Counted from the stretch's first letter, positions 1-8,839 are shown. The stretch is 64,000 bases of DNA from Brevibacterium spongiae (GCF_026168515.1 NZ_CP093443.1:4030001-4094000); one strand, 5' to 3'. The notes: generated from the sequence alone by a model not told the origin. Made by a program: numbers and translations.

Positions 1-134
1 CGCAGAGACGCCTTGTCGTAGCCCTTCTCCGCGAATTCCACCGAGGCGGCATCGGTGATCGCTGTCCGAGCGTCACTGCCGCTTTCCTTAGGTGGGCGCC
101 CCCTCCGGCGGGGCCCCGGCTTCACATCCGCCAT
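1..134 (-). CDS. TetR/AcrR-family transcriptional regulator, N-terminal part (cut by window edge)
   Basis: Only the first 44 codons are inside the window; the gene continues to the left. The frame opens with ATG at 134 and reads a basic arginine- and proline-rich start followed by a classic TetR helix 1: 'AITDAASVEF' and then 'AEKGYDKASL'. This pattern (I-x-x-A-A-x-x-x-F-x-x-x-G-Y-x-x-A-S) is typical of TetR DNA-binding domains. The ligand domain is missing, so the effector and target cannot be read. It is divergent from the aminotransferase gene that starts about 160 bases to the right, so the 135-294 stretch must hold both promoters. The family call is fairly safe and the function is unknown. 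Confidence 0.72.
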   Translation of the reverse strand, partial: MADVKPGPRRRGRPPKESGSDARTAITDAASVEFAEKGYDKASL

Positions 135-294
135 GCTCCCCAGAGTATCGTGTGGCCCAGTTGCAAAAGGTCTGCACAACGATCCGCCGGACGGGGCAAA
201 GGTCTGGGAAACGGGCCTCTGTTTGGTCAGTACCGCCTCGGCGGGGTCCTAGCGTGGATGTAGCAGCAGTCGTATGAAAGGTTTTTCGGTTCAC

Positions 295-1575
295 ATGTTC
301 AGGCAGTCGTCGAAGTTGGCCAATGTCCTCTATGGCATCCGAGGACCCGTCCTCGAAGAGGCCCAGGCGATGGAAGCCGCCGGGCACACGATCCTCAAGC
401 TCAACATCGGCAACCCTGCCCCCTTCGGCTTCGAAGCCCCCGAGGCGATCGTCCAGGACATCGCCGCGAACCTGCCCGTGACGCAGGGCTATTCCGACTC
501 GCGGGGAATCCTCTCCGCCCGCCGCGCCGTCGTCCAGTACTACGAGACCCGCGGCATCCACAATCTCGGCACCGACGAGGTCTTCCTCGGCAACGGAGTC
601 AGCGAACTCATCACCTTGAGCCTGCAGGCGCTGTGCAACCCGGAGGACGAGATCCTCGTCCCCGGGCCCGACTACCCGCTGTGGACCGCCTCGGTGGCGC
701 TGTCCGGCGGCACCCCCGTCCACTACCGCTGCGCGGAAGAAGATGCGTGGCAGCCGGATTTGGACGACCTCGAGTCCCGGATCACCGAACGCACCCGCGG
801 AATCGTCGTCATCAACCCGAACAACCCGACCGGAGCGGTGTACTCGAAGGAGACGCTGCAGAAGATCGCCGACATCGCCCGCCGCCACGGCCTCATCGTC
901 TTCTCCGACGAGATCTACGAGAAGATCACCTACAACGGCGTCGAACTGGTCAATATGGCCACGCTCACCGGCGACGACGTTCTGTGCCTGACCTTCTCGG
1001 GTTTGTCGAAGGCCTACCGGGTCGCCGGCTATCGTTCCGGTTGGCTGGCGATCACCGGGCCGCTGGACGAAGCGCACAGCTACCTCGAGGGCATCAAACT
1101 GCTTGCGAATATGCGCATGTGCTCGAATGTTCCGGCCCAGCACGCTATCCAGGCGGCCCTGGGCGGAAAGCAGTCGATCGACGACCTCATCCTGCCGACG
1201 GGCCGCCTCGGCCACCAGATGCAGGTCGCCTACGAGGGGCTGAACTCGATCGACGGGGTCTCGGCCCACCGGGCCGACGGCGCGCTGTACATGTTCGCGA
1301 AGCTCGATGTCGAGAAGTTCGGCATCACCGATGACGAGCAGTTCGCCCTCGACCTGCTGCGCGAACAGAAGATCCTCGTCTCCCACGGCACGGCCTTCAA
1401 CTGGCCCAAGCCCGATCATTTCCGACTCGTCACCCTGCCGTCGGTCGAGGTGCTCACCGAGGCGATCGAACGTCTCGACACGTTCCTCTCCGGTTACCGG
1501 CAGGTCGCTCCGACGACGTGTGAGCTGCCCATCGTGCGCGAACCCGCACGCGCCGGATCCGCAGCAGCCGGCTGA
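295..1575 (+). CDS. alaA: Alanine/aspartate-type PLP aminotransferase (AlaA/AlaT-like)
   Basis: Class I fold aminotransferase, probably moving the amino group between alanine and 2-oxoglutarate/pyruvate in the cytoplasm. The N-terminus ('NVLYGIRGPV', 'LKLNIGNPAPFGF') and the middle ('INPNNPTGAVYS', 'SDEIYEKI') closely follow E. coli AlaA. The PLP lysine is in 'GLSKAYRVAG' at about residue 239, and the substrate-carboxylate-binding region near 'HFRLVTLP' is intact. I start at ATG 295 because an AAAGG stretch lies before it and the protein then aligns with AlaA from its first residues. An in-frame ATG at 274 would add seven residues but has no ribosome site. The C-terminus is about 15-20 residues longer than AlaA, with an unstructured Ala/Pro-rich tail. 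It stands alone between two regulators. Confidence 0.9.
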   Translation: MFRQSSKLANVLYGIRGPVLEEAQAMEAAGHTILKLNIGNPAPFGFEAPEAIVQDIAANLPVTQGYSDSRGILSARRAVVQYYETRGIHNLGTDEVFLGNGVSELITLSLQALCNPEDEILVPGPDYPLWTASVALSGGTPVHYRCAEEDAWQPDLDDLESRITERTRGIVVINPNNPTGAVYSKETLQKIADIARRHGLIVFSDEIYEKITYNGVELVNMATLTGDDVLCLTFSGLSKAYRVAGYRSGWLAITGPLDEAHSYLEGIKLLANMRMCSNVPAQHAIQAALGGKQSIDDLILPTGRLGHQMQVAYEGLNSIDGVSAHRADGALYMFAKLDVEKFGITDDEQFALDLLREQKILVSHGTAFNWPKPDHFRLVTLPSVEVLTEAIERLDTFLSGYRQVAPTTCELPIVREPARAGSAAAG

Positions 1576-1653
1576 CGGCGACGACCGCTCAGGTGCTGCG
1601 CCCGTCCGCCATCGGGTGCAGCGGAGAAGACGGAGCCCTGCGACACTGGTCTC

Positions 1654-3552
1654 ATGACTGAGATCGAAGATGAATCGGGGACCGTGTCCGCGGCCGCCGT
1701 GGCCGAGATCGTCAGAGCTCTCACTCGCGGAGTCGATCTCGACCGCACGGCGCTGGCCCGCGGTCTCGAGCACCACCCCGACCTCATCGACTCCTTCTCC
1801 GATCTCTCTTCGACCATGACCCGGTGGAAGCAGAAGGATCGAGAGCGTTCGGCCCTGCTCGAAAGCGCCTCGGAGCTCATCCGTGTGCGAGACACCGAGA
1901 AGCTGCTGCAGAAGCTCGTCGACCGCGCCCAAACACTCATCGGATGCGATATCGCCTACCTCTCCCAGTACTATCCAGAGACCGACGACCTACGTGTTCA
2001 GGCAAGTCGCGGAGCGATCTCGGCGAATCTCAAAGAACTGCGAGTGCCTCCCGGCGTCGGACTGGCAGGACAGGTCGTGCGTGATCGCGCCGCACAGTGG
2101 ACGTCGAACTACGATCTGACCCGACTGCCTCACGAAAGACGCGTCGACTCCGCGGTGAAGGCCGAGCGCATGGAATCACTCCTCGGAGTGCCGATGGTCG
2201 TCGACGGCGAAGTCCTCGGCGCACTCTTCGCGGCCAACCGCTATCCACATGACTTCACCACCGACGAGATCACCCTGCTGTCAGCTCTCGCAGACCACGC
2301 TTCCGTGGTGCTGAAGACGGCGCAGCTGATGGGAGACCTCGCAGAGGCGGCCCAAGCCTCCGCGGAAGCCGAGGAGACGGCAGCCGCGCAGGCCAGCACC
2401 CTCCAACGGCTCGTCGAGGTCGAGGAGCAGCTGACGCAGCTCGTCCTGCAGGGACAAGGAGTCCCCGCAGTTCTCGACGCCATCTCCAAATTGCTCCAGG
2501 CCGACGTGATCGTCGTCGACAGTGGACGCCTCGGCTCTCCGAACTTCCCCGCCGACGAGGAATTCTTCGACGGCATCGCGGTGGACAATGCTGACGTCCA
2601 CGCGGCGCTGAGTCACAGCCGGGCGACGGGCCGAAGCGCACAGGTCGATGGAGCACAGCACCTGTATGTCGCCTCGGTGGCTTCCCACCGCCGACAGCAC
2701 AGCGGACTGTTCGTCCGCTTCACCGACGAACCGGCGGACGGTGACGCGAACATCGTCGCTCAGGCGGCGCAGACGCTCGCGCTCATCCGAATGAACGAAC
2801 AAGCCCGGGCCGATGCCGAGAACCGAGTCCGTGGAGAACTCGCAGTCGACATCATTGCCGGCACTCGTGATCTCAGTGAGCTCGAGGCCCGTTCCCGAAT
2901 CGGCAGCTTCAGCCTCTCCGGACCCTGGAGACTGATGACGATTCAGGGCGACAGCGATAACGATGACCGCCTCGGCGCCCACCTGGTCCGCATCGAGCCG
3001 CGCATTCTCATGACGCAGCGATCCCCCGGGATCACGGTGCTCCTTCCCAGCGCCGTGTTCCGCGACAGGCCCACCCTGGACACCCTGTTCGAGGAGTCGG
3101 GCGCCCTCGACAGTTCGTTGGTGATCATCTCCGACACCGATTACGACCGGAAGCAGCTGCGCACCGCCGAGGACGAAATGTGGTCATGCATCCGCATTCT
3201 CAATTCCCTCGGCATCAGCGAAGGAATCTTTCCCACCGAGGACTTCGCACCCTATACCGCAATGTTCGGCACCGCGCCGGAGCAGGTGGAGAGATTCATG
3301 GAACGGATGCTCGGGCCGCTGCGCCGATGGGACCGAACCCATTCAGCCGAGCTGCTCTCGACGCTGCGGGAGTACTTCGAATCCGGCATGAACATCCGCA
3401 GCACCGCGACCCGAATGTCGGTGCATGTCAACACCGTCAAGCAACGCCTGGAGAGAGCCGATCTCGTACTCGGTCAGGGGTGGAGGGCACCGGAGCGGGC
3501 ATTCCGCCTTCAGGTCGCTCTCCGTCTGGACAAGCTGAAGTCGTTCCTCTAG
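1654..3552 (+). CDS. GAF-domain regulator with PucR/CdaR-type C-terminal helix-turn-helix
   Basis: A 632-residue cytoplasmic transcription regulator. An N-terminal helical part (1-70) is followed by a GAF ligand domain at about 75-225 ('LIGCDIAYLSQYY', 'VPPGVGLAGQVV', 'LGVPMVVDGEVLGALFAANR'). A coiled stretch rich in Ala/Glu/Gln follows (225-265). The C-terminal helix-turn-helix at about 575-630 ('LLSTLREYFESG', 'TATRMSVHVNTVKQRL') is of the PucR/CdaR kind. No ribosome site is visible before ATG 1654, so translation may be leaderless. It lies directly upstream of the mevalonate-degradation operon on the same strand, with a repeat-rich 157-base gap between, so by inference it is the activator of that operon. 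The GAF ligand could be mevalonate or a CoA thioester; this is not shown by the sequence. Confidence 0.82.
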   Translation: MTEIEDESGTVSAAAVAEIVRALTRGVDLDRTALARGLEHHPDLIDSFSDLSSTMTRWKQKDRERSALLESASELIRVRDTEKLLQKLVDRAQTLIGCDIAYLSQYYPETDDLRVQASRGAISANLKELRVPPGVGLAGQVVRDRAAQWTSNYDLTRLPHERRVDSAVKAERMESLLGVPMVVDGEVLGALFAANRYPHDFTTDEITLLSALADHASVVLKTAQLMGDLAEAAQASAEAEETAAAQASTLQRLVEVEEQLTQLVLQGQGVPAVLDAISKLLQADVIVVDSGRLGSPNFPADEEFFDGIAVDNADVHAALSHSRATGRSAQVDGAQHLYVASVASHRRQHSGLFVRFTDEPADGDANIVAQAAQTLALIRMNEQARADAENRVRGELAVDIIAGTRDLSELEARSRIGSFSLSGPWRLMTIQGDSDNDDRLGAHLVRIEPRILMTQRSPGITVLLPSAVFRDRPTLDTLFEESGALDSSLVIISDTDYDRKQLRTAEDEMWSCIRILNSLGISEGIFPTEDFAPYTAMFGTAPEQVERFMERMLGPLRRWDRTHSAELLSTLREYFESGMNIRSTATRMSVHVNTVKQRLERADLVLGQGWRAPERAFRLQVALRLDKLKSFL

Positions 3553-3564
3553 ATCGCTCTCGCT

Positions 3565-3614
3565 ATGTCCGGAAGAGCTATAGCTGAGAAGATTTCATGT
3601 CCGAAAGAGACATG
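3565..3614 (+). promoter_or_regulatory. Operator-like repeats upstream of the mevalonate operon
   Basis: Two direct repeats, ATGTCCGGAAGAG (3565-3577) and ATGTCCGAAAGAG (3597-3609), differ at one base and sit 32 bases apart, about three helical turns. A perfect palindrome AGCTATAGCT (3576-3585) lies between them. The second repeat also forms the inverted repeat CATGTC-N7-GACATG (3596-3614). All lie just after the regulator stop and about 95-145 bases before mvaA. Direct repeats on one DNA face suit a dimeric activator; assignment to the upstream PucR-type protein is inference. Confidence 0.5.
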
Positions 3615-3708
3615 GCAAGTTCGTGGATGCCTTGGTTGACTGATCTCTGCGGAGGAACTCCGACTGACAGCCGATGCCGGCCGAAGACGACCTGACTGGA
3701 GACTTACG

Positions 3709-4983
3709 ATGGCAGAGAACAGCCGAATTGCCGACTTCAGAAACATGTCGGTCGATGACCGCAGGGAAGCCGTCGCGGCTTCGACCGGTCTCGACGCCGA
3801 CCTGTTCAGCCAGATCGATGCGGATGCCTTCGGCCCCGAAGATGCCGCGAACCTCAGCGAGAACATCTTCGGAGTGTTCTCGCTTCCTCTCGGCGCAGCC
3901 ACCAACTTCACGATCAACGGCACCGACGTCCTCGTTCCCATGGCGACCGAAGAGGCCTCCGTCATCGCCGCCGCCAGCAACGCAGCACGCATGGCACGTC
4001 CGCACGGCGGCTTCTTCACAAGTTCGACCGAGCCCATCATGCAGGCACAGATTCAACTCATCAACGTGGCGGATCCGCAGGCCGCTCGGATACGTGTCCT
4101 CGAACGGCAAGCCGAGATCATCGACCTGGCCAATGCGCAGGACCCCAAGCTCGTCGAGGTCGGCGGCGGAGTCAAGGGCCTCGAGGTCCGTCTCGTCGAA
4201 GCGCGGACGACCACGTACGTTCTCGTCCACCTCCTCGTCGATGTCCGAGACGCGATGGGGGCGAATGCGGTCAACACGATGGCTGAGGCGGTCTCCGGAG
4301 CCGTGGCAGCCATTGCCGGAGGCGACGCACTCCTGCGCATCCTCACCAACAAGGCGGACCGTCGACTGTCTCGGGCACGGGCAGTCTTCGACAGGGATCT
4401 GCTCGGCGGGAATGAGGTCATCGACAACATCCTCCATGCCTACGAACTCGCCGCAGCCGACCCCTATCGAGCGGCCACTCACAACAAAGGCATCATGAAC
4501 GGCATCTCGGCGGTCGTTCTCGCAACGGGCAACGACACTCGGGCGGTCGAGGCCGGAGCGCATTCCCATGCGCTCGTCGACGGCCGATACTCTTCTCTCT
4601 CGACGTTTGAGAGGAATGCCGACGGCGACCTGGTCGGCACCCTCGAGATGCCCATGCCCGTCGGCCTCGTCGGGGGCGCCACCAAGGTCCATCCCGCCGC
4701 GCGCACTGCTCTGCAGATCGCCGAGGTGGCGACCGCACAGGATCTCGCCGAGATGATCGTCGCCGCCGGCTTGGCGCAGAACCTCGCGGCACTGCGAGTT
4801 CTCGCCACCGAGGGTGTGCAGCGCGGACACATGTCTCTGCATGCGAAGAACCTCGCTGCCTCTGCCGGAGCGAACGCCGAGGAGACCGCGATCATCGTGG
4901 ACCGCCTCATCGAAGAGAAGGCATTCCGGTTCGACAGGGTCCAGTCCATCCTCGACGAACTCCGCTCCGGTGCATCGCGATGA
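3709..4983 (+). CDS. mvaA: Degradative (class II) hydroxymethylglutaryl-CoA reductase
   Basis: Catalyses the CoA- and NAD(P)-dependent conversion between mevalonate and HMG-CoA. The class II degradative form (as in Pseudomonas mevalonii) runs toward HMG-CoA, allowing growth on mevalonate. The 424-residue length fits class II (about 430) and lacks the membrane domain of class I. Catalytic elements are visible: the glutamate in 'PMATEEASV' (about residue 82), the lysine in 'NKGIMNGI' (about 264), the aspartate in 'ATGNDTRAVEA' and a late histidine in 'HMSLHAKN'. The CoA-binding 'RDAMGANAVNTM' is also present. Start ATG 3709 has GGAG nine bases upstream. The stop overlaps the start of the lyase gene by four bases (ATGA), so the two are translationally coupled. 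The lyase next door supports the catabolic direction. Confidence 0.93.
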   Translation: MAENSRIADFRNMSVDDRREAVAASTGLDADLFSQIDADAFGPEDAANLSENIFGVFSLPLGAATNFTINGTDVLVPMATEEASVIAAASNAARMARPHGGFFTSSTEPIMQAQIQLINVADPQAARIRVLERQAEIIDLANAQDPKLVEVGGGVKGLEVRLVEARTTTYVLVHLLVDVRDAMGANAVNTMAEAVSGAVAAIAGGDALLRILTNKADRRLSRARAVFDRDLLGGNEVIDNILHAYELAAADPYRAATHNKGIMNGISAVVLATGNDTRAVEAGAHSHALVDGRYSSLSTFERNADGDLVGTLEMPMPVGLVGGATKVHPAARTALQIAEVATAQDLAEMIVAAGLAQNLAALRVLATEGVQRGHMSLHAKNLAASAGANAEETAIIVDRLIEEKAFRFDRVQSILDELRSGASR

Positions 4984-5915
4984 CGGCACAGCTCCCACAG
5001 CAGTTCGTGCCGTCGAACCTGCCGACCGAGGTCAGCGTCTGCGAAGTCAGCGCTCGAGATGGTCTGCAGTCGCAAGCACGCACACTTCCTGTCTCAACCC
5101 GGCTCGAACTGATCCGGCGGCTCTCCGAAGCCGGCCTGAAGACCATCGAAGCCGGAAGCTTCGTCTCTCCGCAGGCTGTTCCGCAGATGGCCGACACCCG
5201 ATCGGTGCTCGCAGGGCTCGACCTGGACTCCGATATCGCGTTCCCCGTCCTCGTCCCGAACAGTCGGGGTCTCGATGATGCCGTCGCGGCGGGAGCGAAA
5301 GATGCCTCGGTCTTCATCAGCGTCACCGAATCGTTCTCGCAGGCCAACCTCGGCGGTCCACTTCAGCACACCACCGAACGCAGCCTCGAAGTGGCACACG
5401 CAGCGACTGCGGCGGGCATGCGGGTGCGCGGCTATCTGTCCATGGTCTTCGGGGATCCCTGGGAGGGCGCGGTCGACCCTGAGCACGTCGCGGCGGCTGC
5501 GCGCCGACTCGTCGATGCCGGCTGCCTGACGATCTCACTCGGCGATACCATCGGGACCGCAACGCCCGGTCATGTGACCGCGGTTCTTGATAGCCTGGTC
5601 GGCGCCGGGATTCCGATCGATCGGATCGCCCTGCACACCCACAACACCTATGGCCAGGCGCTTGCGAATGTCTATTCCGCGCTCCAAGCAGGTGTCAGTC
5701 AGTTCGACGCATCGGCGGGAGGGATCGGTGGCTGCCCCTTCGCTCGCACCGCCTCCGGAAATCTGGCCACTGAGGACCTCCTCTGGATGCTCCAGGGCCT
5801 GGGCATCTCGACCGGCGTCGACCTCGAAGCCGTGGCGACGGCCAGCCAGTGGCTGGGCGAGCAGCTCGACATCCCGCTTCCATCCGAAACGTCCTCGGCC
5901 GTCCTCGGCCGGTAG
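4980..5915 (+). CDS. mvaB: Hydroxymethylglutaryl-CoA lyase
   Basis: Cleaves HMG-CoA into acetyl-CoA and acetoacetate, the second step of mevalonate breakdown. TIM-barrel enzyme of the HMGL-like family, 311 residues (usual about 300). The catalytic Arg-Asp pair is in 'VSARDGLQ' (R26, D27), the metal-binding histidines are in 'ALHTHNTYGQA', and the signature cysteine loop reads 'GGIGGCPFA' with C252. This loop separates HMG-CoA lyase from the related isopropylmalate synthases, which lack it. The start codon overlaps the end of mvaA by four bases. The product acetoacetate needs a CoA-transferase to enter central metabolism; none is in this window. Confidence 0.94.
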   Translation: MTAQLPQQFVPSNLPTEVSVCEVSARDGLQSQARTLPVSTRLELIRRLSEAGLKTIEAGSFVSPQAVPQMADTRSVLAGLDLDSDIAFPVLVPNSRGLDDAVAAGAKDASVFISVTESFSQANLGGPLQHTTERSLEVAHAATAAGMRVRGYLSMVFGDPWEGAVDPEHVAAAARRLVDAGCLTISLGDTIGTATPGHVTAVLDSLVGAGIPIDRIALHTHNTYGQALANVYSALQAGVSQFDASAGGIGGCPFARTASGNLATEDLLWMLQGLGISTGVDLEAVATASQWLGEQLDIPLPSETSSAVLGR

Positions 5916-5963
5916 TTCCAACATTCACGTTCCCGACAGCCGTCGGCCGACAGAAGGCAGGCA

Positions 5964-6386
5964 ATGATGCCGCAATTGCTCGAGGTGTGGAATGACACCG
6001 TCGACCCCAAACATCTCATCGGAGGAATAGCCATCGGAGTCGGGATCGCTGTCCCGGCCTACCTGATCTCAGATCAGTACTTTGCTTCCCGAGGCGACGA
6101 GACTCTGGGCCATTCCTATGCACTCCTCATCGGAATCGTCGGTTGCATCATCGGCGCGGTCATCACAGGAGTGCTGTTCAAGCCCAAGCGAGTCATCACT
6201 ACATCCGATTCTGACACTCGAAATCGCCAGGAGATCCTCGACGAAATCGTCGAGGAATACGGGGACCTGGGCGACCCCCGCGAACTGCGTCCTGCGGTCC
6301 AAGAAGAGGTTCGGGCCCTCGGCCTCTTCGACGCGCTTGTCGAGAATCATGAGGCTCGCGCCCAGGAGAAGGGCGGGGAGAAGTGA
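5964..6386 (+). CDS. Small two-helix membrane protein of the mevalonate operon
   Basis: A 140-residue protein with two likely membrane helices, about 18-40 ('LIGGIAIGVGIAVPAYLI') and 51-73 ('YALLIGIVGCIIGAVITGVLF'), then a charged cytoplasmic tail ending 'EKGGEK'. The tail carries many Glu/Asp/Arg residues and is likely helical. It overlaps the next gene, a TctA-like permease, by four bases, so it is probably that carrier's small subunit. TctB proteins usually have four helices, so the equivalence is uncertain. Two ATG codons (5964, 5967) are possible starts, with a GGCAGGCA stretch just before. I do not recognise the family beyond this. Confidence 0.75.
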   Translation: MMPQLLEVWNDTVDPKHLIGGIAIGVGIAVPAYLISDQYFASRGDETLGHSYALLIGIVGCIIGAVITGVLFKPKRVITTSDSDTRNRQEILDEIVEEYGDLGDPRELRPAVQEEVRALGLFDALVENHEARAQEKGGEK

Positions 6387-7768
6387 GCGCAGAACTCATC
6401 GAACCCGTCCTGTGGGCAATTGGAATGGCGGTCCTTGCCGGAGTGCTCTTCACAGGGATCGGCCTGATCTCCGGCACAGACGAAACAGCCATCGTTGCAC
6501 CGCTTGCGCTCTTGGTGATCCTTATTGGCGTTCCGCCCTCGGGCGTCATCGCATTCTTCCTTGCAGCGATCATTTCCAAACATATTTCCCACGCTGTGCC
6601 CACTACGCTTCTGGGCATACCAGGGGATACCACCGCCGTTCCCATGTTGCGCGAAGCTCAGCTTCTGCGCTCTTTGGGCGTCCCTCACATCGCTTTGCAG
6701 AAGGCGATCTCTGGTGGTGTCATATCGGTTGCGATAGCAGTTCCGCTGTCGATTGTCTTTGCTCTCGTACTCACGCCATTCGCTGATGCTATCGGTGCCG
6801 CCGCTCCGTGGATCTTCATCGCTGCCGCCGTCCTCGTCGCCTATACCTCAAAGGGAAAACTAGCCGCCGTTGCTGCGCTCATCCCCTTCGTTCTGCTCAT
6901 CGTCGGACTCCAGGCCTTCATTATGGAACAGAAGGAAGCGACCTTTACGACGTCGTTCTTCTTGGGAATCGCCACCGGTCCGCTCATCTTCGACCTGTTC
7001 TCCGCAATGTCGCCTGTCGGCCGTCGGGCCATGCGTCAGGAAGGCAAGCGGGAGTTCAACCTTGCGCCTGATGTTCGACCGAGAGGCGACAGGAGACTGC
7101 TTAACCCGTTCAAGGCTCTGAGCGGCAAACAACTCGCCTACACCAGCGGATCGGCAGCGATCACCAGCGCAACTTTCGTGTTCTCACCCGTGGCCATGGC
7201 CGTGCTCATGGGCGAAGCCGTCGGCAGCCGAATCAAGAATGGCTATGAGCGACTGACGACTGTCATCACTGTCAGGAATGGAACAACGGAATCGACCTAT
7301 ATCGCCGAAACTCTTATTCCACTGATCGCCATCGGGCTGCCGCTTTCGCCGATGGCCGCCGGTCCGGCGGCACCCCTGTTCAATGCTCCGCCGGTCTATA
7401 CTCTCGACGCGGAGGCGGGGACGACGAACAATCTCCACGACCTGCTCACGACGGGTCAGTTCGCACTCTTCTCCGTGATCGCAGCGGTCATCGCCGTCGC
7501 CATCGCCTACCCCTTCGTCATGACAAACGCCCACCGGGCGGCGACCTGGGTGATGCGATCGGTCTCCCACGAGGCGATCATCGCCGGATTCGCGGCCCTC
7601 ATATGCGTCATCTGCCTCTACGAAGGCGGACTGCTGGCACTCGGTGTGACGATCACCGTCGGCCTCGTCGGCGGTCTATTCAACCGGATGATCGGCATGC
7701 ACGCCGGCGTCCAGTTCATGGGCTACTACGTCGCCGTGCTCACCGTGCCCGCCATCCTCGCGCTGTGA
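6383..7768 (+). CDS. TctA-like permease, candidate mevalonate carrier
   Basis: A 461-residue polytopic inner-membrane protein with about 11-12 hydrophobic segments. The first half shows the TctA-like pattern of a 'GIGLISGTDET' loop, then 'IGVPPSG' and the loop 'TTLLGIPGDTTAVPML', matching the conserved G-x-P-G loops of the tripartite tricarboxylate permeases. It is somewhat shorter than the usual 500, and no TctC-type periplasmic binding protein is encoded nearby, so the system may work without one. It starts with GTG overlapping the stop of the small membrane protein. Placement behind HMG-CoA reductase and lyase makes mevalonate, or a related hydroxy-acid, the likeliest substrate; this is inference from context. 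The C-terminal codons are followed by the convergent LysR gene. Confidence 0.75.
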   Translation: MSAELIEPVLWAIGMAVLAGVLFTGIGLISGTDETAIVAPLALLVILIGVPPSGVIAFFLAAIISKHISHAVPTTLLGIPGDTTAVPMLREAQLLRSLGVPHIALQKAISGGVISVAIAVPLSIVFALVLTPFADAIGAAAPWIFIAAAVLVAYTSKGKLAAVAALIPFVLLIVGLQAFIMEQKEATFTTSFFLGIATGPLIFDLFSAMSPVGRRAMRQEGKREFNLAPDVRPRGDRRLLNPFKALSGKQLAYTSGSAAITSATFVFSPVAMAVLMGEAVGSRIKNGYERLTTVITVRNGTTESTYIAETLIPLIAIGLPLSPMAAGPAAPLFNAPPVYTLDAEAGTTNNLHDLLTTGQFALFSVIAAVIAVAIAYPFVMTNAHRAATWVMRSVSHEAIIAGFAALICVICLYEGGLLALGVTITVGLVGGLFNRMIGMHAGVQFMGYYVAVLTVPAILAL

Positions 7769-7797
7769 GAAGGCGGCTCAACCCCCTGTAAAACCGC

Positions 7798-7816
7798 GGT
7801 GAGACCTCGACTCACC
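7798..7816. terminator. Short hairpin between convergent genes
   Basis: GGTGAG-ACCTCGA-CTCACC gives a six-base-pair stem with a seven-base loop between the end of the permease gene and the end of the convergent LysR gene. There is no T-run. It may be a weak two-way terminator. Confidence 0.3.
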
Positions 7817-7834
7817 TAGCTCTGAGACCGAGCG

Positions 7835-8839
7835 TCACCGCCACTGCCGGGTGACCGTGCGGACGTCGGCGACCACCTCGGCGATGGCGGAGTTGTGCGC
7901 ATCGACGATCGGATCGTGGCGGACGCGCAGCTGCGGCCGTGCCGCCCGGGAGACGAGCAGAACGTCACGGCGGCAGTCGCTGAGCGGCATCGGGATGACG
8001 GTGATGTCCGGGTCGGTCGACAGCGATGATTCGGGGATCATCGCCACCGCCAAACCGGCCGAGATCATCCGATTGATGGCCGCATAGTCATCCATCCGCA
8101 TCCCCACGCGGGGTTCAAAGCCGGCAGACAGACAGAACGAGCGGACGACCTCGTCGATGGCATCACCCGGGTCGATGCTGAACGCCCAGGTCTGTGAGAC
8201 CAGAGCCGTGAGGTCCGGCCGCCCGTGGTCGTCCACGCTGATCGGACCGATGGACTTCGGAACGCATAGGAACAGCCGCTCCGAATACAGGTGCGCGGCA
8301 TTGAGCGTCGCCGGAATCCACGTTCGGTCGAGGTCGGTCGACACGAGCAGCGCGAGGTCGAGGTCCCCGGATTCGAGTCGGGAGACGAGCTTCGCATGCT
8401 CGTCCATCGTCACGTCCAGGGCCGCCGTGAGTACGTCGGTCCGGTCACCGGCAACCGCCTCATCTCGGGTCTGCCACCTGGGCCGAGCCTGCAGCTGATC
8501 ATGCAGACGCGGGATGACGCGGGCTCCGACCGTCGGCACAGCCCCGATGCGCACTGGCACCGCTTGGGATTCCCGCCACAGCGCCACCTCGGCGCCGAGG
8601 CGCTGGCACAGACCGAGGATCTCCACGGCACGGGTCACAACGAGGCGGCCCACCGTCGTCGGCTGCGATCCGCGCGGAGTGCGATCGAGCAGAGTGGCAC
8701 CCAGAGCGCGCTCGAGATTGCGCAGATGATGATTGACCGTCGGCTGGCTCCACTGCAGCTGAGCAGCGGCCGCGGCGACGGATCCGGTCTCGGCGACGGC
8801 CCGGAGAGCGGTGAGCCCGCGAGTATCGAGTGGTTCCAT
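7835..8839 (-). CDS. LysR-family transcriptional regulator
   Basis: 334 residues. The N-terminal winged helix-turn-helix is typical ('LTALRAVAETGSVAAAAAQLQWSQPTVNHHLRNLE'-type layout at about 8-45, seen here in pieces such as 'VAAAAAQLQWSQPTV'). The rest is a two-lobe effector domain with 'LVSRLESGDLDLALLV' and 'MISAGLAVAMIPES'. It is divergent from the Orn/Lys/Arg-decarboxylase-like gene, with only 91 bases between the starts and an inverted repeat in the gap. By family habit it should control that neighbour and itself. Ligand unknown. An AGGAG-like ribosome site (GGAGGAGATCA) precedes the ATG. Confidence 0.85.
   Translation of the reverse strand: MEPLDTRGLTALRAVAETGSVAAAAAQLQWSQPTVNHHLRNLERALGATLLDRTPRGSQPTTVGRLVVTRAVEILGLCQRLGAEVALWRESQAVPVRIGAVPTVGARVIPRLHDQLQARPRWQTRDEAVAGDRTDVLTAALDVTMDEHAKLVSRLESGDLDLALLVSTDLDRTWIPATLNAAHLYSERLFLCVPKSIGPISVDDHGRPDLTALVSQTWAFSIDPGDAIDEVVRSFCLSAGFEPRVGMRMDDYAAINRMISAGLAVAMIPESSLSTDPDITVIPMPLSDCRRDVLLVSRAARPQLRVRHDPIVDAHNSAIAEVVADVRTVTRQWR

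Noticed and set aside
88..1932. Very long open frame on the minus strand (614 codons) under the aminotransferase
   Set aside because: It is antisense to a clear AlaA homologue, has Asp/Val/Gly/Arg-skewed composition typical of high-G+C shadow frames, and no family motif. Only the short TetR start at 1-134, in another frame, is real.
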